A DNA stretch of 64,000 bases from Fischerella sp. PCC 9605 (lineage in GTDB: Bacteria; Cyanobacteriota; Cyanobacteriia; Cyanobacteriales; Nostocaceae): the NCBI RefSeq assembly GCF_000517105.1, contig NZ_ALVT01000034.1:336610-400609 (forward strand), given 5' to 3'. Made by a program: the position numbers and the translations under genes. A model generated the notes under the pieces. It did no database searches. It saw only the letters and a list, made by a program, of their open reading frames with translations, and was not told the origin of the DNA. Positions 1 to 8,879 of the stretch are shown one piece after another. Positions within the stretch are counted from its first letter, which is position 1. Each line of letters opens with the position of its first letter.

Positions 1-72
1 TCACTCACTCGTGAACCGCTCAGTATTTTATCTTTTTTTCTGACAGACAATTAATTTATCTTGCTGACGCTT

Positions 73-705
73 TTATTCATCCCACAGTCCCTTAAATCGT
101 ACTGGTGATAGTTCTGTGTAGCGGACTGTATGTTGAATATTATTGTGTCCTAAATAACCTTGAATGGTACGTGTGTCTACTCCTTTAGCCGCCAGAGCAT
201 ATCCACAAGCATGGCGTAGCATATGAGCATGAACTGGAAACGGCAACAAAGCTAGTTTTCCAGCTCGTTCGACAATTCCAGCGATTGTATCTTTCGCTAG
301 TGGACCAAAGCGAGATGACTGGAAAATATAAGCACAAGCTGGATAATCACGCTGGAGTTTACGCAGAGAGCGAATTTCATCACCATATAGTGGATGTGTG
401 GAAGGAGTTCCCCTCTTGACTCGCTTAATATGGAGATTACCACCACTCCAGTCTATTTGCTCCCATCGTAGTGCTGCTGCTTCTGCCACTCGCAGTCCGT
501 GACGGTAAATCAATAGGATTAGGGTCGAATCCCGATGAGCATGGCGACCACCAGCCTTCTTGAGTGCATCTCGCATTGCCTCAATTTCTTTTTCCAGTAA
601 GTATTCTCTTGTCCTCACTGCGGCATACTTGCGAGAGTTAGGAGATTGAAGTGGTGAACTTTGGGTTTTACCAACTTTCGATAGTTGGGGTATCTTTACA
701 GTCAT
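73..705 (-). CDS. Tyrosine recombinase / phage-integrase family protein
   Basis: A 210-residue site-specific recombinase of the tyrosine (XerC/FimB-like) family that would cut and rejoin DNA through a 3'-phosphotyrosine. The catalytic set is visible: Arg72 in HGLRVAEA, Lys in the beta-hairpin around residues 95-98, His161 and Arg164 in HMLRH, His187 in GYLGH, and nucleophile Tyr196. It is shorter than XerC/D (about 300 residues) because the N-terminal core-binding domain is reduced to about 30 residues, like the compact fimbrial-switch integrases. It stands alone, facing away from its neighbours, and I see no att-type direct repeat or other phage genes beside it. It may act on an inverted repeat or be an element remnant. 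Family assignment is firm; the target is unknown. Confidence 0.9.
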   Translation of the reverse strand: MTVKIPQLSKVGKTQSSPLQSPNSRKYAAVRTREYLLEKEIEAMRDALKKAGGRHAHRDSTLILLIYRHGLRVAEAAALRWEQIDWSGGNLHIKRVKRGTPSTHPLYGDEIRSLRKLQRDYPACAYIFQSSRFGPLAKDTIAGIVERAGKLALLPFPVHAHMLRHACGYALAAKGVDTRTIQGYLGHNNIQHTVRYTELSPVRFKGLWDE

Positions 706-907
706 ACCCAGACCCCCTGAAAAATCAATGTCGTTTTGTCTGGTATTACCTACTTTGACTCATAAGTTGGTATTTGAGTCTTGACTGTATTAATTAGTAA
801 CTATGTACTATGCTGTGTCTGCTTGTAGCTTTCTTATGTTTGGTTTAAATAGAGTATTAAAAGCTGAAACCTATTATTGGTAAGCGTTTTCAGCCTCTAT
901 TTCCGTT

Positions 908-1048
908 TTTGCAGGGATCTCGGCTCTATGCCAATATTGGGTTGATGAAAAAGCAGGTTACAGCACTCAAGACCAAACTGACTTGATTAAATTCTTGCTG
1001 TCAATAGACGATGATCCGGCAGTGCAGCTTGAGACATCGCATAGTTAA
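908..1048 (+). pseudogene. Possible 3' end of a broken gene
   Basis: An open frame of about 46 codons without a start that ends with TAA. The residues near its end (LIKFLLSIDDDP) read like the C-terminus of a real protein rather than random translation. There is no upstream continuation in frame. I cannot assign a family; it may be a relic left when the upstream part was deleted. Confidence 0.2.
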
Positions 1049-1175
1049 AAATCATCCCCCCACTCTCTAATCTCTAAACAACAGAAAGTGCAGGGGGATT
1101 ATTTTTATTAGCAAAAACCGCCAAATATCCGATCTTTATGGAGCGAAGCTCGTGGGAAGATATCAAATTATTGAA

Positions 1176-1544
1176 CTACCACAAAGCCCGTACACCATTA
1201 TCATCATCATTATCCTGTTCAACAGTTCCTGGTGTAGTTGTGTCTTGCACAGGCTGAGTTACACCAGGAGTAGTTGTGTCTTGTTGTGTGGGTTGAGTTA
1301 CACCAGGGGTAGTTGTGTCTTGCACAGGCTGAGTTACGCCAGGGGTAGTTGTGTCTTGCACAGGCTGAGTTACGCCAGGGTTAGTTTGAGCAACATTAGC
1401 CCGATTATAGGGATACTCACCAAAAATGGAAGCATTCGGATTGACTTCAGCTTTGGCTGGGAGACCTAAGAAAGTGCTAGCACCAGCGATGCCAACCAAA
1501 GTGGCAATAGTTTTGAATAAATTTTTGGCATTTTTTGTATTCAT
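1176..1544 (-). CDS. Secreted Thr/Pro-rich repeat protein
   Basis: A 122-residue protein of unknown function. An N-terminal signal peptide (basic start, hydrophobic stretch, cleavage site near LPAKA-EV) sends it out of the cytoplasm. The mature part carries four near-identical 12-14 residue repeats of the type GVTQPVQDTTTP, one of them with an extra Gln, and ends in an acidic DNDDD cluster. The start at 1544 is chosen over a codon 15 bases upstream because GGAG sits at a proper distance before it. The repeat is also nearly identical at DNA level, so copy number probably varies between strains. It resembles the repeat-bearing lipoprotein at 18394-18693 in style but lacks a lipobox. Confidence 0.6.
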   Translation of the reverse strand: MNTKNAKNLFKTIATLVGIAGASTFLGLPAKAEVNPNASIFGEYPYNRANVAQTNPGVTQPVQDTTTPGVTQPVQDTTTPGVTQPTQQDTTTPGVTQPVQDTTTPGTVEQDNDDDNGVRALW

Positions 1545-1916
1545 TATTGGAAGCTCCATTCGAGAAAATTAATAAACAACTATGCCATTTTGTATCTTCA
1601 ATTGAAGAGATTTTGCAAAAGGTAGCAAAATCAATCAATTAATATTTTTTGCTCCATTTTGCAGTAACTCACATATGAAATATGGAATGGCAAATCACTT
1701 TCTGCCCAAATATTTAATGAGCAGATTTTTTTGATTGAACAATTTGAATTAAGTCTAAAAATATAAAAACTATTATTTCTCTACCTATAGTCTGATTTGA
1801 TTGTTAATAGCGAACGTTTATTTTATATAAAAGAATTAGCTAGAAATGTCTAATTAAATGCCGAAATCAAAAGATTATCACAACCGTCAGCTAAAAAAAT
1901 AATAATTTGCTGAAAA
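1545..1916. other. AT-rich divergent intergenic region
   Basis: About 370 bases between a minus-strand and a plus-strand gene, strongly AT-rich, and so likely to hold the promoters of both. I see no ORF, RNA gene or clear operator. Confidence 0.4.
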
Positions 1917-2441
1917 ATGCTGAATAAGTCGAATATAATCATTTATCCATTTTTGTTGCTGGCTCTAACAATCAACTTGATTGTTCCGCAATCTTCTTGG
2001 GCATCTGAGCAAATATTTCTATTGCCAGATGCTTTTCAAACACAGGATCAAACAACTCGATTAGAGGTTAATTTGAATCGAAGACGAGTGTTTGTTTATC
2101 AAGGCAAAAATCTGATTAAAAGTTACCCGATCGCAGTTGGTCGGCGTAACTGGGAAACCCCTACAGGTAGCTTTCAAGTACTCCAGTTATTACAAAATCC
2201 TAAATGGATTCATCCTATAACAGGCAAAGCAATTCCAGGAGGCGCACCTGGAAATCCTCTAGGTAACTATTGGATTGGTTTTTGGACGAATGGGCGAAAT
2301 TGGGTTGGGTTTCATGGTACTCCTAATCCTGAAACAGTGGGAAAAGCTGTTTCTCACGGTTGCTTACGTATGTACAACAGAGATATTGAGGAATTATTTC
2401 AGCTGGTGAGTTTAGGAACACCTGTAACTGTTATCCAATAA
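1917..2441 (+). CDS. L,D-transpeptidase (YkuD family)
   Basis: A 174-residue exported cell-wall enzyme that forms 3-3 peptide cross-links or attaches proteins to peptidoglycan, using a cysteine nucleophile. It has an N-terminal hydrophobic export segment (residues about 7-30) and a single YkuD domain from about 45 to the end. The active-site signature is complete: His133 in GFHGT, then SHGCLRM with His147, Cys149 and Arg151. There is no extra LysM or peptidoglycan-binding domain, so it is a minimal form. It is monocistronic and divergent from the repeat protein. The family call is secure; whether it cross-links or anchors proteins is not visible. Confidence 0.93.
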   Translation: MLNKSNIIIYPFLLLALTINLIVPQSSWASEQIFLLPDAFQTQDQTTRLEVNLNRRRVFVYQGKNLIKSYPIAVGRRNWETPTGSFQVLQLLQNPKWIHPITGKAIPGGAPGNPLGNYWIGFWTNGRNWVGFHGTPNPETVGKAVSHGCLRMYNRDIEELFQLVSLGTPVTVIQ

Positions 2442-2574
2442 CTGAAGCGAAGATTGTTGTTCAACTCACTTTTTCGTCACATTTGGTTGCCAAGCTAAAG
2501 ATAGGAAAAAAAGCGCCTAACGGCTGAAGTCGCGCAACAGTGGACTCAACGAGGAAAATCCTCGCACGCTGAAC

Positions 2575-2660
2575 CAGTCCTGTAGACGCGCAGAGGCTTT
2601 CCGTAGGGCAGGCGGGTTTAGCTAGCTGGCGATCGCCGTCAGGCGATCGGAAAGCCACAC
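2575..2660. repeat. Dispersed palindromic repeat with HIP1 sites
   Basis: Contains the module TGTAGACGCGCAGAGGCTTT related to the cluster at 14500-14740, followed by a GCGATCGCC/GGCGATCGG inverted pair. These are interspersed repeats of Nostocales genomes. They create small spurious ORFs here. Confidence 0.6.
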
Positions 2661-2692
2661 GTTTTTAAGTAGTTTAGTAGCATCAGTCAGCT

Positions 2693-3844
2693 ATGAAGTT
2701 ATTTTCAATTGATGAATTAGCAATTTTAACAGCAGAAGCAAACACAAATTGCGTTTCGATTTATATGCCAACTTATAAGATGAGTACGGAAACGCTACAA
2801 AACCCAATCCGTTTTAAAAATTTAATGCGATCGGCTGAAGAAAAGTTAATAGAGAATGGGCTTCGCGGTCAGGATGCGAGAGATTTATTATTACCAGCCC
2901 AAGAGTTAGATGAATACGATTTTTGGCAGCACCAAAGTGATGGACTGGCAATTTTTATCTCAAAAAACTTGTTTAGTTACTACACTGTACCTCTTGATTT
3001 CCAAGAATTAGTCGTAGTTACTGACCGCTTTCACCTCAAACCTTTAATGTCTTTACTTACAGGTGATGGACAGTTTTATATATTAGCACTTAGTCAAAAT
3101 TTGGTGCGCTTGTTCCAAGCTACTCGCTTTAGTATCCGCGAAATTGAATTAGAAGACGTACCCACTAGTATTGCTGAAGCATTAAGATACGATGATCCAG
3201 AAAAAAGCCTCCAGTTTCACACGCGCACACCTCAAGGTGGAAGTAGTGACAGGGCTGCAATCTTTCACGGACATGGGGCTGGTAATGATGATGAAAAAGA
3301 GAACATTCTTCGCTACTTCCGCAAGGTCAATGATGGGTTACAAGAGTTGCTAAAAAATCCGAAGTCGCCTTTGATTCTCGCGGGAGTTGACTATCTTTTA
3401 CCGATCTATAAGCAAGCCAATTCCTATTCTAATTTAATAGATGAAGGTATTACTGGAAATCCTGACCAATTGAAAGCTGAAGAATTGCAAGCACAAGCTT
3501 GGCAGATTGTCCAACCCTACTTTGAAGGGGCACAGGATGAAGCCATTGCTTACTATGAAGCTAATTTAGGGACTGGGAAAACAGCTAGTGGCATCCAAGA
3601 AGTTGTTCCCGCAGCCTATTATCAACGAGTTGAATCTTTATTTGTAGCAGTAGGACAGCAAAAGTGGGGAATGTTCAATCCTGATACAAATAACGTACAG
3701 GTACATTCAGAACAGAAAGCAGGCGATGAAGATTTGATGGATTTTGCCGCGCTGCATACTCTTCTCAATGGTGGTACAGTCTACGCTGTGGCACCAGAAA
3801 AAGTACCCGGAAATGCTCCTATTGCAGCAGTTTTGCGTTATTGA
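2693..3844 (+). CDS. baeRF-type protein (bacterial archaeo-eukaryotic release factor-like)
   Basis: A 383-residue soluble protein. The opening (ELAILTAE.. CVSIYMPTY), the middle FYILALSQNLVRLF segment and the C-terminal region (LHTLLNGGTVYAVAPEKVPG..AAVLRY) match the layout of baeRF proteins, bacterial relatives of eukaryotic release factor 1. These have been proposed from comparative genomics to act at the ribosome. The catalytic GGQ of true release factors is not present, so termination activity is not implied. I place it near families 3/7 but cannot settle which. It is followed 4 bases later by the mscS reading frame, so the two were probably co-transcribed. Confidence 0.7.
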   Translation: MKLFSIDELAILTAEANTNCVSIYMPTYKMSTETLQNPIRFKNLMRSAEEKLIENGLRGQDARDLLLPAQELDEYDFWQHQSDGLAIFISKNLFSYYTVPLDFQELVVVTDRFHLKPLMSLLTGDGQFYILALSQNLVRLFQATRFSIREIELEDVPTSIAEALRYDDPEKSLQFHTRTPQGGSSDRAAIFHGHGAGNDDEKENILRYFRKVNDGLQELLKNPKSPLILAGVDYLLPIYKQANSYSNLIDEGITGNPDQLKAEELQAQAWQIVQPYFEGAQDEAIAYYEANLGTGKTASGIQEVVPAAYYQRVESLFVAVGQQKWGMFNPDTNNVQVHSEQKAGDEDLMDFAALHTLLNGGTVYAVAPEKVPGNAPIAAVLRY

Positions 3845-3848
3845 CATC

Positions 3849-5202
3849 ATGAATCACGTCTTTGATTGTGGTAAACGCAGATTTGCTGCGACAACGGCTG
3901 TATTCATCGTTTCCTGTCTGCTACTAATAGATTCTGCAAAAGGACTAACGCAGGAGGTTCCCATTACTCCTGCAACACCTCAACCAACTGATACAGAAAC
4001 TATCCCAATTGATGGGCTGTTTTTCGCTGATATTATCGTTAGGGGACAGCCCATCTTCCAAGTAGGTAGCGTTGGAGATGTGAGTGCTACGCAACGCGCA
4101 CAAATAGTTAACCGTCGCATTGCGGGTATTTTGGCACAACCTCAAGTTGGCAGAGATGTTACTGTTGTATCTGACCGATCGCGGGGTATCGCTACCTTGC
4201 AAGTGGGCAACCGGGTTTTAATGACCGTTACCCAACAGGATGCCCAAGACTTTAATTTACCAGTAGAAACTCTAGCGCAACAGTCGGCCAATCAACTAGC
4301 CCGCGCATTTGAACAACCACCGCTAGCAATTGATGTAGGGCAAAGGTTGTACACTACTGTGCGCCAATTCCAGCGAGACACTATCGATAACCTACCTTCT
4401 TTTTTAGGTGCATTGTTAGCATTAATTAATTGCTACGTGGATAATTGCTGCTAGTGTACGTCGTCTGACCCTATTTGGTTCACGAGAATGGGAAGTTGAC
4501 CGCAATTCCAAAATTCTTGTGAGTCGATTGGTATACGGTGGGGTGTGGGTAATGGGTGCAGTTGTTGCTTTAGGGGTTTTGGGACTTGATTTTGCCACTT
4601 TGATAGGAACTTTGGGATTAACAAGTGTGGCAATTGGTTTTAGTTTGCGAGATGTACTAAGTAATTATTTCTCTGGAATTATTTTGCTAGCATCTCGTCC
4701 CTTCCGTTTAGGCGACCAAATTGTCATTCAAGAATTTGAAGGTACAGTTACTCAAATTCAACTGCGAGCAACAACATTCAAAACCTATGATGGGCGTGTT
4801 GTTTACATTCCAAATCAGGAAGTTTTTAGTGCCATTATTACTAACAATACTGCCTGTACTCATCGCCGTAGCTCAATTATGGTTGGTATTGACTATGGGT
4901 CAGATATTACTAGAGCAAAACAAATTATTAATGATGCTGTTTTGGGAGTCGAAGGAGTCGAACCAGATCCAAAACCGGAAATTTTAGTGCGTGAACTTGC
5001 GACAAGTACAGTAAATATTGAAGTGCGATTTTGGGTTAATTCTCGTCGTTTGCCATTTTTAGAAATGACTTCTCAAGTATCACAAGCGATTAAAGAAGCA
5101 TTAATGCAAGCAGGAATTGATATACCAACAGATATTTACACTGTCAGGTTACGCGGTTTACCGTCATTTTTTGATAACCATCGCGTCAATTATGACGAGT
5201 AA
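3849..5202 (+). pseudogene. mscS: Small-conductance mechanosensitive channel, split by one frameshift
   Basis: The first part (3849-4454) encodes a signal-anchor, a periplasmic domain of about 150 residues and the start of the first membrane helix. It runs out of frame at a TTAATTAATTG tract near 4420-4430. Reading one base shifted from there continues through IIAASVRRLTLFGSREWEVD and joins the second open frame, which holds the pore helix and the beta/C-terminal MscS domains (motif GLTSVAIGFSLRDVLSNYFS, then LRATTFKTYDGR and IPNQ). An extra A in ATTAATT would restore the whole protein of about 450 residues. It is either a recent single-base insertion or a sequencing error in a short repeat. 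The start is taken at 3849, just after the baeRF stop. Confidence 0.85.
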
Positions 5203-5330
5203 AATTATTTAAACAAAATCATACGCTAACTAACGGTAAATTACCTCTCGTTATGACCAAGCATACACCAAGGTTTTTAAATTAAAGTGAGTTATTAAAA
5301 ATAAATAGGAAATGATGTAATAAATGTCTT

Positions 5331-5360
5331 ATAACTCTGTTCTTTACAGAACAGAGTTAT
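5331..5360. terminator. Perfect 13-bp hairpin between convergent genes
   Basis: ATAACTCTGTTCT, loop TTAC, then its exact reverse complement. It lies between the end of mscS (+) and the end of the 142-aa membrane protein (-), so it can serve as a bidirectional terminator although no long T-run follows. Confidence 0.7.
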
Positions 5361-5368
5361 TGATGTAA

Positions 5369-5797
5369 CTAACTACGAGAAAAGAGGTTAGGAGTGTCGA
5401 GAATATTAAGTTGTATCAAAGCCAAGATGATAAATGTATATATAGTTGAGGATAGTAAACTTGTCAATAACTCTTTTTTAAGGTTGCGCTCTTGGGGTTG
5501 ATTTTGAAAAATATCTATTGCCCCTGCTTGCATCAAGATAATCCCGATAATATTAGATATCCAGTAACCGATGATTACAGAGGGCATGAATAATTTAGGC
5601 TCAAATAAGCTGCAAATGTATCCGAAAAAATAAGCAATTGGTAGATTGAACACCAGATCGTTCCACCAACACAATGGTGAAAGTAAATATCCAATCACTA
5701 AAAAAAATCCACCTCTGATTTTTTGCAATACAGTTTTGGGCACATTACCTGTAGGTGTTTGTGGTAACTGTTTTTGACCGATTTTGAGGTTGCTCAT
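5369..5797 (-). CDS. Small multi-spanning membrane protein, unknown function
   Basis: A 142-residue protein with about three or four hydrophobic segments (residues roughly 28-45, 50-65, 72-92 and 112-130), typical of a small inner-membrane protein. No family motif is recognisable. It is monocistronic and converges on the mscS relic across a perfect hairpin. Confidence 0.6.
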   Translation of the reverse strand: MSNLKIGQKQLPQTPTGNVPKTVLQKIRGGFFLVIGYLLSPLCWWNDLVFNLPIAYFFGYICSLFEPKLFMPSVIIGYWISNIIGIILMQAGAIDIFQNQPQERNLKKELLTSLLSSTIYTFIILALIQLNILDTPNLFSRS

Positions 5798-5860
5798 GAT
5801 AATACACTATCCCTAGTATATTACCGTATTTTATTCTCAAAAATAAAAAAAGTCTAGTTT

Positions 5861-6088
5861 TCAACTACCCCCTACCTGAATCCTTACTTTTTTAGTTTCC
5901 GATGTAAGAGCGATCGCTCTCTTGGAAAAAACTTTGCGATTTACACTGGCGATAAGAGGAGTACGTTTTACTAAATTTTCCTTAACACAGTCCTGATTTC
6001 TAACAGCGATCGCACAGCAACTCCTGGGTATAACTTTTGTAATATTATTAACCCTGATTAGTAGTTTAATAGTTCCTATTAATAGCAT
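5861..6088 (-). CDS. Doubtful small ORF downstream of the 465-aa membrane protein
   Basis: A 75-codon frame, beginning with a hydrophobic stretch (MLLIGTIKLLI) and followed by a basic tail partly built from HIP1 octamers. The hydrophobic part continues upstream without an ATG. No ribosome binding site is clear. It may be a real small membrane protein of the same transcript or a chance ORF. Confidence 0.25.
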   Translation of the reverse strand: MLLIGTIKLLIRVNNITKVIPRSCCAIAVRNQDCVKENLVKRTPLIASVNRKVFSKRAIALTSETKKVRIQVGGS

Positions 6089-6130
6089 AATTGGAATACA
6101 AAATATTAATATAAGTACAATAGTATCTCT

Positions 6131-7528
6131 TTATTGTCGTATGCGTTTGTGCAATAACTCTGCTTTTTCTAGCAGTTGTTCACCTTGAGTTTCAGCAAGA
6201 CTTTTAACGTAGTTTAGTTTTATATCCTCCAGCATATCTATCAAGAGAGATTGTATTTCTTGAATATTATGTTTTTTTTGCAACGCTCTTTCTAATGCAT
6301 CTCTTAAATTTGTGCGTAAACGAGTGGTAATTTCTGTTCCTACGGGATCTTTTAAGGCATAAGTTAGGTTTTTATAGGTAATTTGAAATAACGATTTTGC
6401 CAGTTTTTTTGAAAGTTGTAGACGACGCAAACCTGGAAGATGCTGCAAACGCCGATAGCCTGGAAGTTGGTTGAGAGTACTGGCAATGCTGTATTGTACT
6501 AGGTCTTCGATATCAGGCTGGACTTGAGGAAGCACATCATGAATACCGATATCGAACAGACGGGTGGCTATAGCAGTCACCTCATTTTTTTCATTGATCT
6601 GCACGTATTGTCGGGGTGGTTTTGGATGAAACAACCAGTGAATAAAATCTCCCCGTCGTACCGAAGCTTGCATCTGATCAATAATTAGAATGCCTATCAT
6701 CTCCGTCATTTCTACCGCAAAGCTGATGACCAAATCGCGTTGAACTTCTACTTTTACAGGTTCAATATTCAACAGACCGACATGATAAAGACGAGCAGAT
6801 ACAGGAATAACTCGCAACCATCGCCAAAAAGGTAAGAGTAATAACAGGTCGTACCAACGTCGCAAAATCACTTCTAGCCAAGTTAATTCAGGATGACGAC
6901 GACGGATAGTTAGGATACGTGCGAGAAAATCCCAAGTAAAAATGAGCACAAATGGCAGGTCAAGCACCCAGAAATAGTTAAAATGCGTGCCAATTCTGTT
7001 AACACCTCGATAGTAGTTGGATTGAATCAACGGGCGAATTTGAGCATTCCAAAACGCTATTTCCTGTCGCCAACCTCTTTGAGTAAGATAAGCCTGACTC
7101 CAAAATCTAGTAAAGGCATCACGGGCAAATGTTTCACCTGTCCGTACTCGTATTTCTTGTTTAATAGTTTCTAAGGTGCTGCTTTTGTTCACTCCAGCAA
7201 AGGGATTGTCTTCGATGAGTTTTTGACTCAACAAACGTAGCTGTGCAAGTGAAGCTTCAGCTTGAGGTGACTGCAATCCTGTTACCAGAACCTGTGCTTC
7301 TAAAGCGTCCACTTGTTTGAGATACTTCTCAGTTTCTGGGTGAGGTTTTATGCCCTGAATTGGGTCATATAATTGGGTGAGGCTGGGGATGTTTTGCAGG
7401 TAAAAATCTCGCCCCCATAGGTAGGTAAAGTCAAAAAATACCAGTCCCAGATTAATTAGGGCAAGGATGGCGATTAGGCGTTCTTGCCAAGGATGGCGGC
7501 GGTCAAAGTAGGGTCTAAACTTTGCCAT
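6131..7528 (-). CDS. Conserved cyanobacterial-type membrane protein with channel-like transmembrane region
   Basis: A 465-residue protein of unknown function. One hydrophobic helix lies near residues 18-36. A mostly hydrophilic loop to about 185 follows, then a cluster of membrane segments (about 190-260). That cluster includes FDxLLLLPFWRWLRVI-like residues reminiscent of the S4/S5 part of ion-transport proteins. The C-terminal half is long, soluble and helix-rich. No selectivity filter or enzyme motif is visible, so a channel function is only a resemblance. Start at the ATG at 7528. It runs alone on the minus strand. Confidence 0.65.
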   Translation of the reverse strand: MAKFRPYFDRRHPWQERLIAILALINLGLVFFDFTYLWGRDFYLQNIPSLTQLYDPIQGIKPHPETEKYLKQVDALEAQVLVTGLQSPQAEASLAQLRLLSQKLIEDNPFAGVNKSSTLETIKQEIRVRTGETFARDAFTRFWSQAYLTQRGWRQEIAFWNAQIRPLIQSNYYRGVNRIGTHFNYFWVLDLPFVLIFTWDFLARILTIRRRHPELTWLEVILRRWYDLLLLLPFWRWLRVIPVSARLYHVGLLNIEPVKVEVQRDLVISFAVEMTEMIGILIIDQMQASVRRGDFIHWLFHPKPPRQYVQINEKNEVTAIATRLFDIGIHDVLPQVQPDIEDLVQYSIASTLNQLPGYRRLQHLPGLRRLQLSKKLAKSLFQITYKNLTYALKDPVGTEITTRLRTNLRDALERALQKKHNIQEIQSLLIDMLEDIKLNYVKSLAETQGEQLLEKAELLHKRIRQ

Positions 7529-7617
7529 TATTGTCTATGTTCACTTTTATAGGGGGAAAGGAGAAGGGGGAAAGGGGAAAGAAATTTAATTTTCCTTTAC
7601 CCTTTACCCTTTATCCT

Positions 7618-7915
7618 TTAGAAGGGCTTTGACAGATTAGGTGGCAAGGTTGCTTCATCTAATAGCGGCTTTAACCCTTGAGCAATGCGCTTTGCCATAA
7701 TCTCATGTCCTTACTGGTTGGGATGAATTTCATCGTAATAAATAGCGAGGATCGTTCAAGTCTGTTAAAACTTCAGGAATTAGATAAGCTTTAGTATCGT
7801 TTGCCACTCGTTCATACAGTTTTTCATAATTTTCATCAATGATGATCGCTCATTAGATACAGCTTGTTCGCTTTGGCGATCGATGGGAATCAGAAGAAAA
7901 ATAAAACGATTGCAG
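7618..7915 (-). pseudogene. SGNH/GDSL hydrolase 3' relic
   Basis: The last part of an SGNH-type esterase/lipase. The block-V motif is present as YYDEIHPNQ followed by GHEIMAKRIAQGLKPLL, with Asp and His of the catalytic dyad. An in-frame TAA separates HPNQ from GHEIM. A frameshift just upstream detaches the preceding segment (AYLIPEVLTDLNDPRY). The N-terminal blocks with the catalytic Ser are absent. It is clearly non-functional and lies between two minus-strand genes. Confidence 0.8.
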
Positions 7916-7921
7916 ATTCAA

Positions 7922-8494
7922 TTATTCAAACAACCTCGATCTGCGAAACAACCTTCTTCTAGTCTCTCCCCTTCTACGCTTTAATAACTCCTTTGGTGCA
8001 TGATACTGACTCAGACGTATAACAAAATCCATCTCATCATTAACGGCTCTAAGTGCGATGCGTGACTCAGTAATTAAAAGCACACTAGCGTAGAATAGCA
8101 ATCCTGCCCCAATCATCCCCAATAAAATAGGTATCCATGTGTACCTGTAAACTTGCTGCTGACCTAAGATTGCAATGATGCCTAGAGCAATACTGGTAGC
8201 CACAAAGACACTGAGGGTTAAATAAAGGCAAGCCATGACTCGTTGTAGTAGCCGTGCGCGTCTGGTTGCTCTACTAATCTGATTGAAAACTGTGTTGCGT
8301 TCTTCCTCTAGATGCGCTTCATCTGCTTGAGTATGCATTAGTTTCTCGAATTGGTCTGATATTTTCCTTGTCCTTTCAATTACACGGCCTAGCCTTTGGG
8401 ATGTCGCGAGGATTAATGAGCTACAAGCTGCAATTAGCACTGCTGGTGTAATCATCGCAGAAAGAATCCCTAAAGCCATGGAAAGGTCACTCAT
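7922..8494 (-). CDS. DUF2721 membrane protein
   Basis: A 190-residue membrane protein of the DUF2721 family, recognisable from the N-terminal AMITPAVLIAACSSLILA helix followed by SQRLGRVIERTRKI. Two further hydrophobic helices lie at about 90-112 and 118-140, and the tail is very basic (RRRGETRRRLFRRSR). Function is unknown for the family. Its start overlaps the stop of the rhodopsin-transducer gene by four bases (ATGA), implying translational coupling. That makes it a candidate membrane partner or downstream target of the transducer; this is inference only. Confidence 0.8.
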   Translation of the reverse strand: MSDLSMALGILSAMITPAVLIAACSSLILATSQRLGRVIERTRKISDQFEKLMHTQADEAHLEEERNTVFNQISRATRRARLLQRVMACLYLTLSVFVATSIALGIIAILGQQQVYRYTWIPILLGMIGAGLLFYASVLLITESRIALRAVNDEMDFVIRLSQYHAPKELLKRRRGETRRRLFRRSRLFE

Positions 8495-8871
8495 GATGCA
8501 GGAAATGCCATAGTACTAAGGATGGATTTTTCTGCCTGACTGGAATCGAGGCGGCTGAACTGAACAACAATGGGGACATCTGACTCGATGACGCTAGCGT
8601 AGTCCGTATCTAGGAGTATGGCTTCCGGGTCGATTAAATCGTTGAAGCGAATATGCCTGACGCGTCGCGCTTGCACCTTCAGACGGTATGATCCTACAGG
8701 TTCTCTATCGGCATGGAAGATTGCGATCTCGACGTTTGCCTCTTGATCTGAGGTATTGAGCAGGCACAGCTCGTCCCGGCTAGTAAATTCCGGCTCATGT
8801 CCAGTGCTGCGGAGGGGAATATGTCCCCCAGGAATTGCCCATGTAGTCTTGCCTAATGTCTTCATACTCAC
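8491..8871 (-). CDS. Anabaena sensory rhodopsin transducer (ASRT) homologue
   Basis: A 126-residue soluble beta-rich protein that closely follows the Anabaena sensory rhodopsin transducer along its whole length. Shared blocks include TTWAIPGGHIP, CLLNTSDQEANVEI, EPVGSYRLKVQARR, HIRFNDLIDP and VPIVVQFSRLDS. In Anabaena the tetrameric protein binds the cytoplasmic face of the rhodopsin and has been linked to control of light-responsive genes. Here it is not beside the rhodopsin (20597-21430) but lies between a flavin oxidase gene, 8 bases upstream, and DUF2721, with which it overlaps by 4 bases. Family identity is strong; that it partners the rhodopsin in this window is inferred. Confidence 0.92.
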   Translation of the reverse strand: MSMKTLGKTTWAIPGGHIPLRSTGHEPEFTSRDELCLLNTSDQEANVEIAIFHADREPVGSYRLKVQARRVRHIRFNDLIDPEAILLDTDYASVIESDVPIVVQFSRLDSSQAEKSILSTMAFPAS

Positions 8872-8879
8872 CTCTGTAT

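Noticed and set aside
1152-1469. Plus-strand Ser/Cys/Leu-rich frame with repeats
   Set aside because: It is the complement of the minus-strand repeat lipoprotein-like gene; the repeats come from that gene and the signal peptide and ribosome binding site are on the other strand.
2461-2658. Small minus-strand frame after the L,D-transpeptidase
   Set aside because: It runs through dispersed palindromic repeats and has no coding-like composition.
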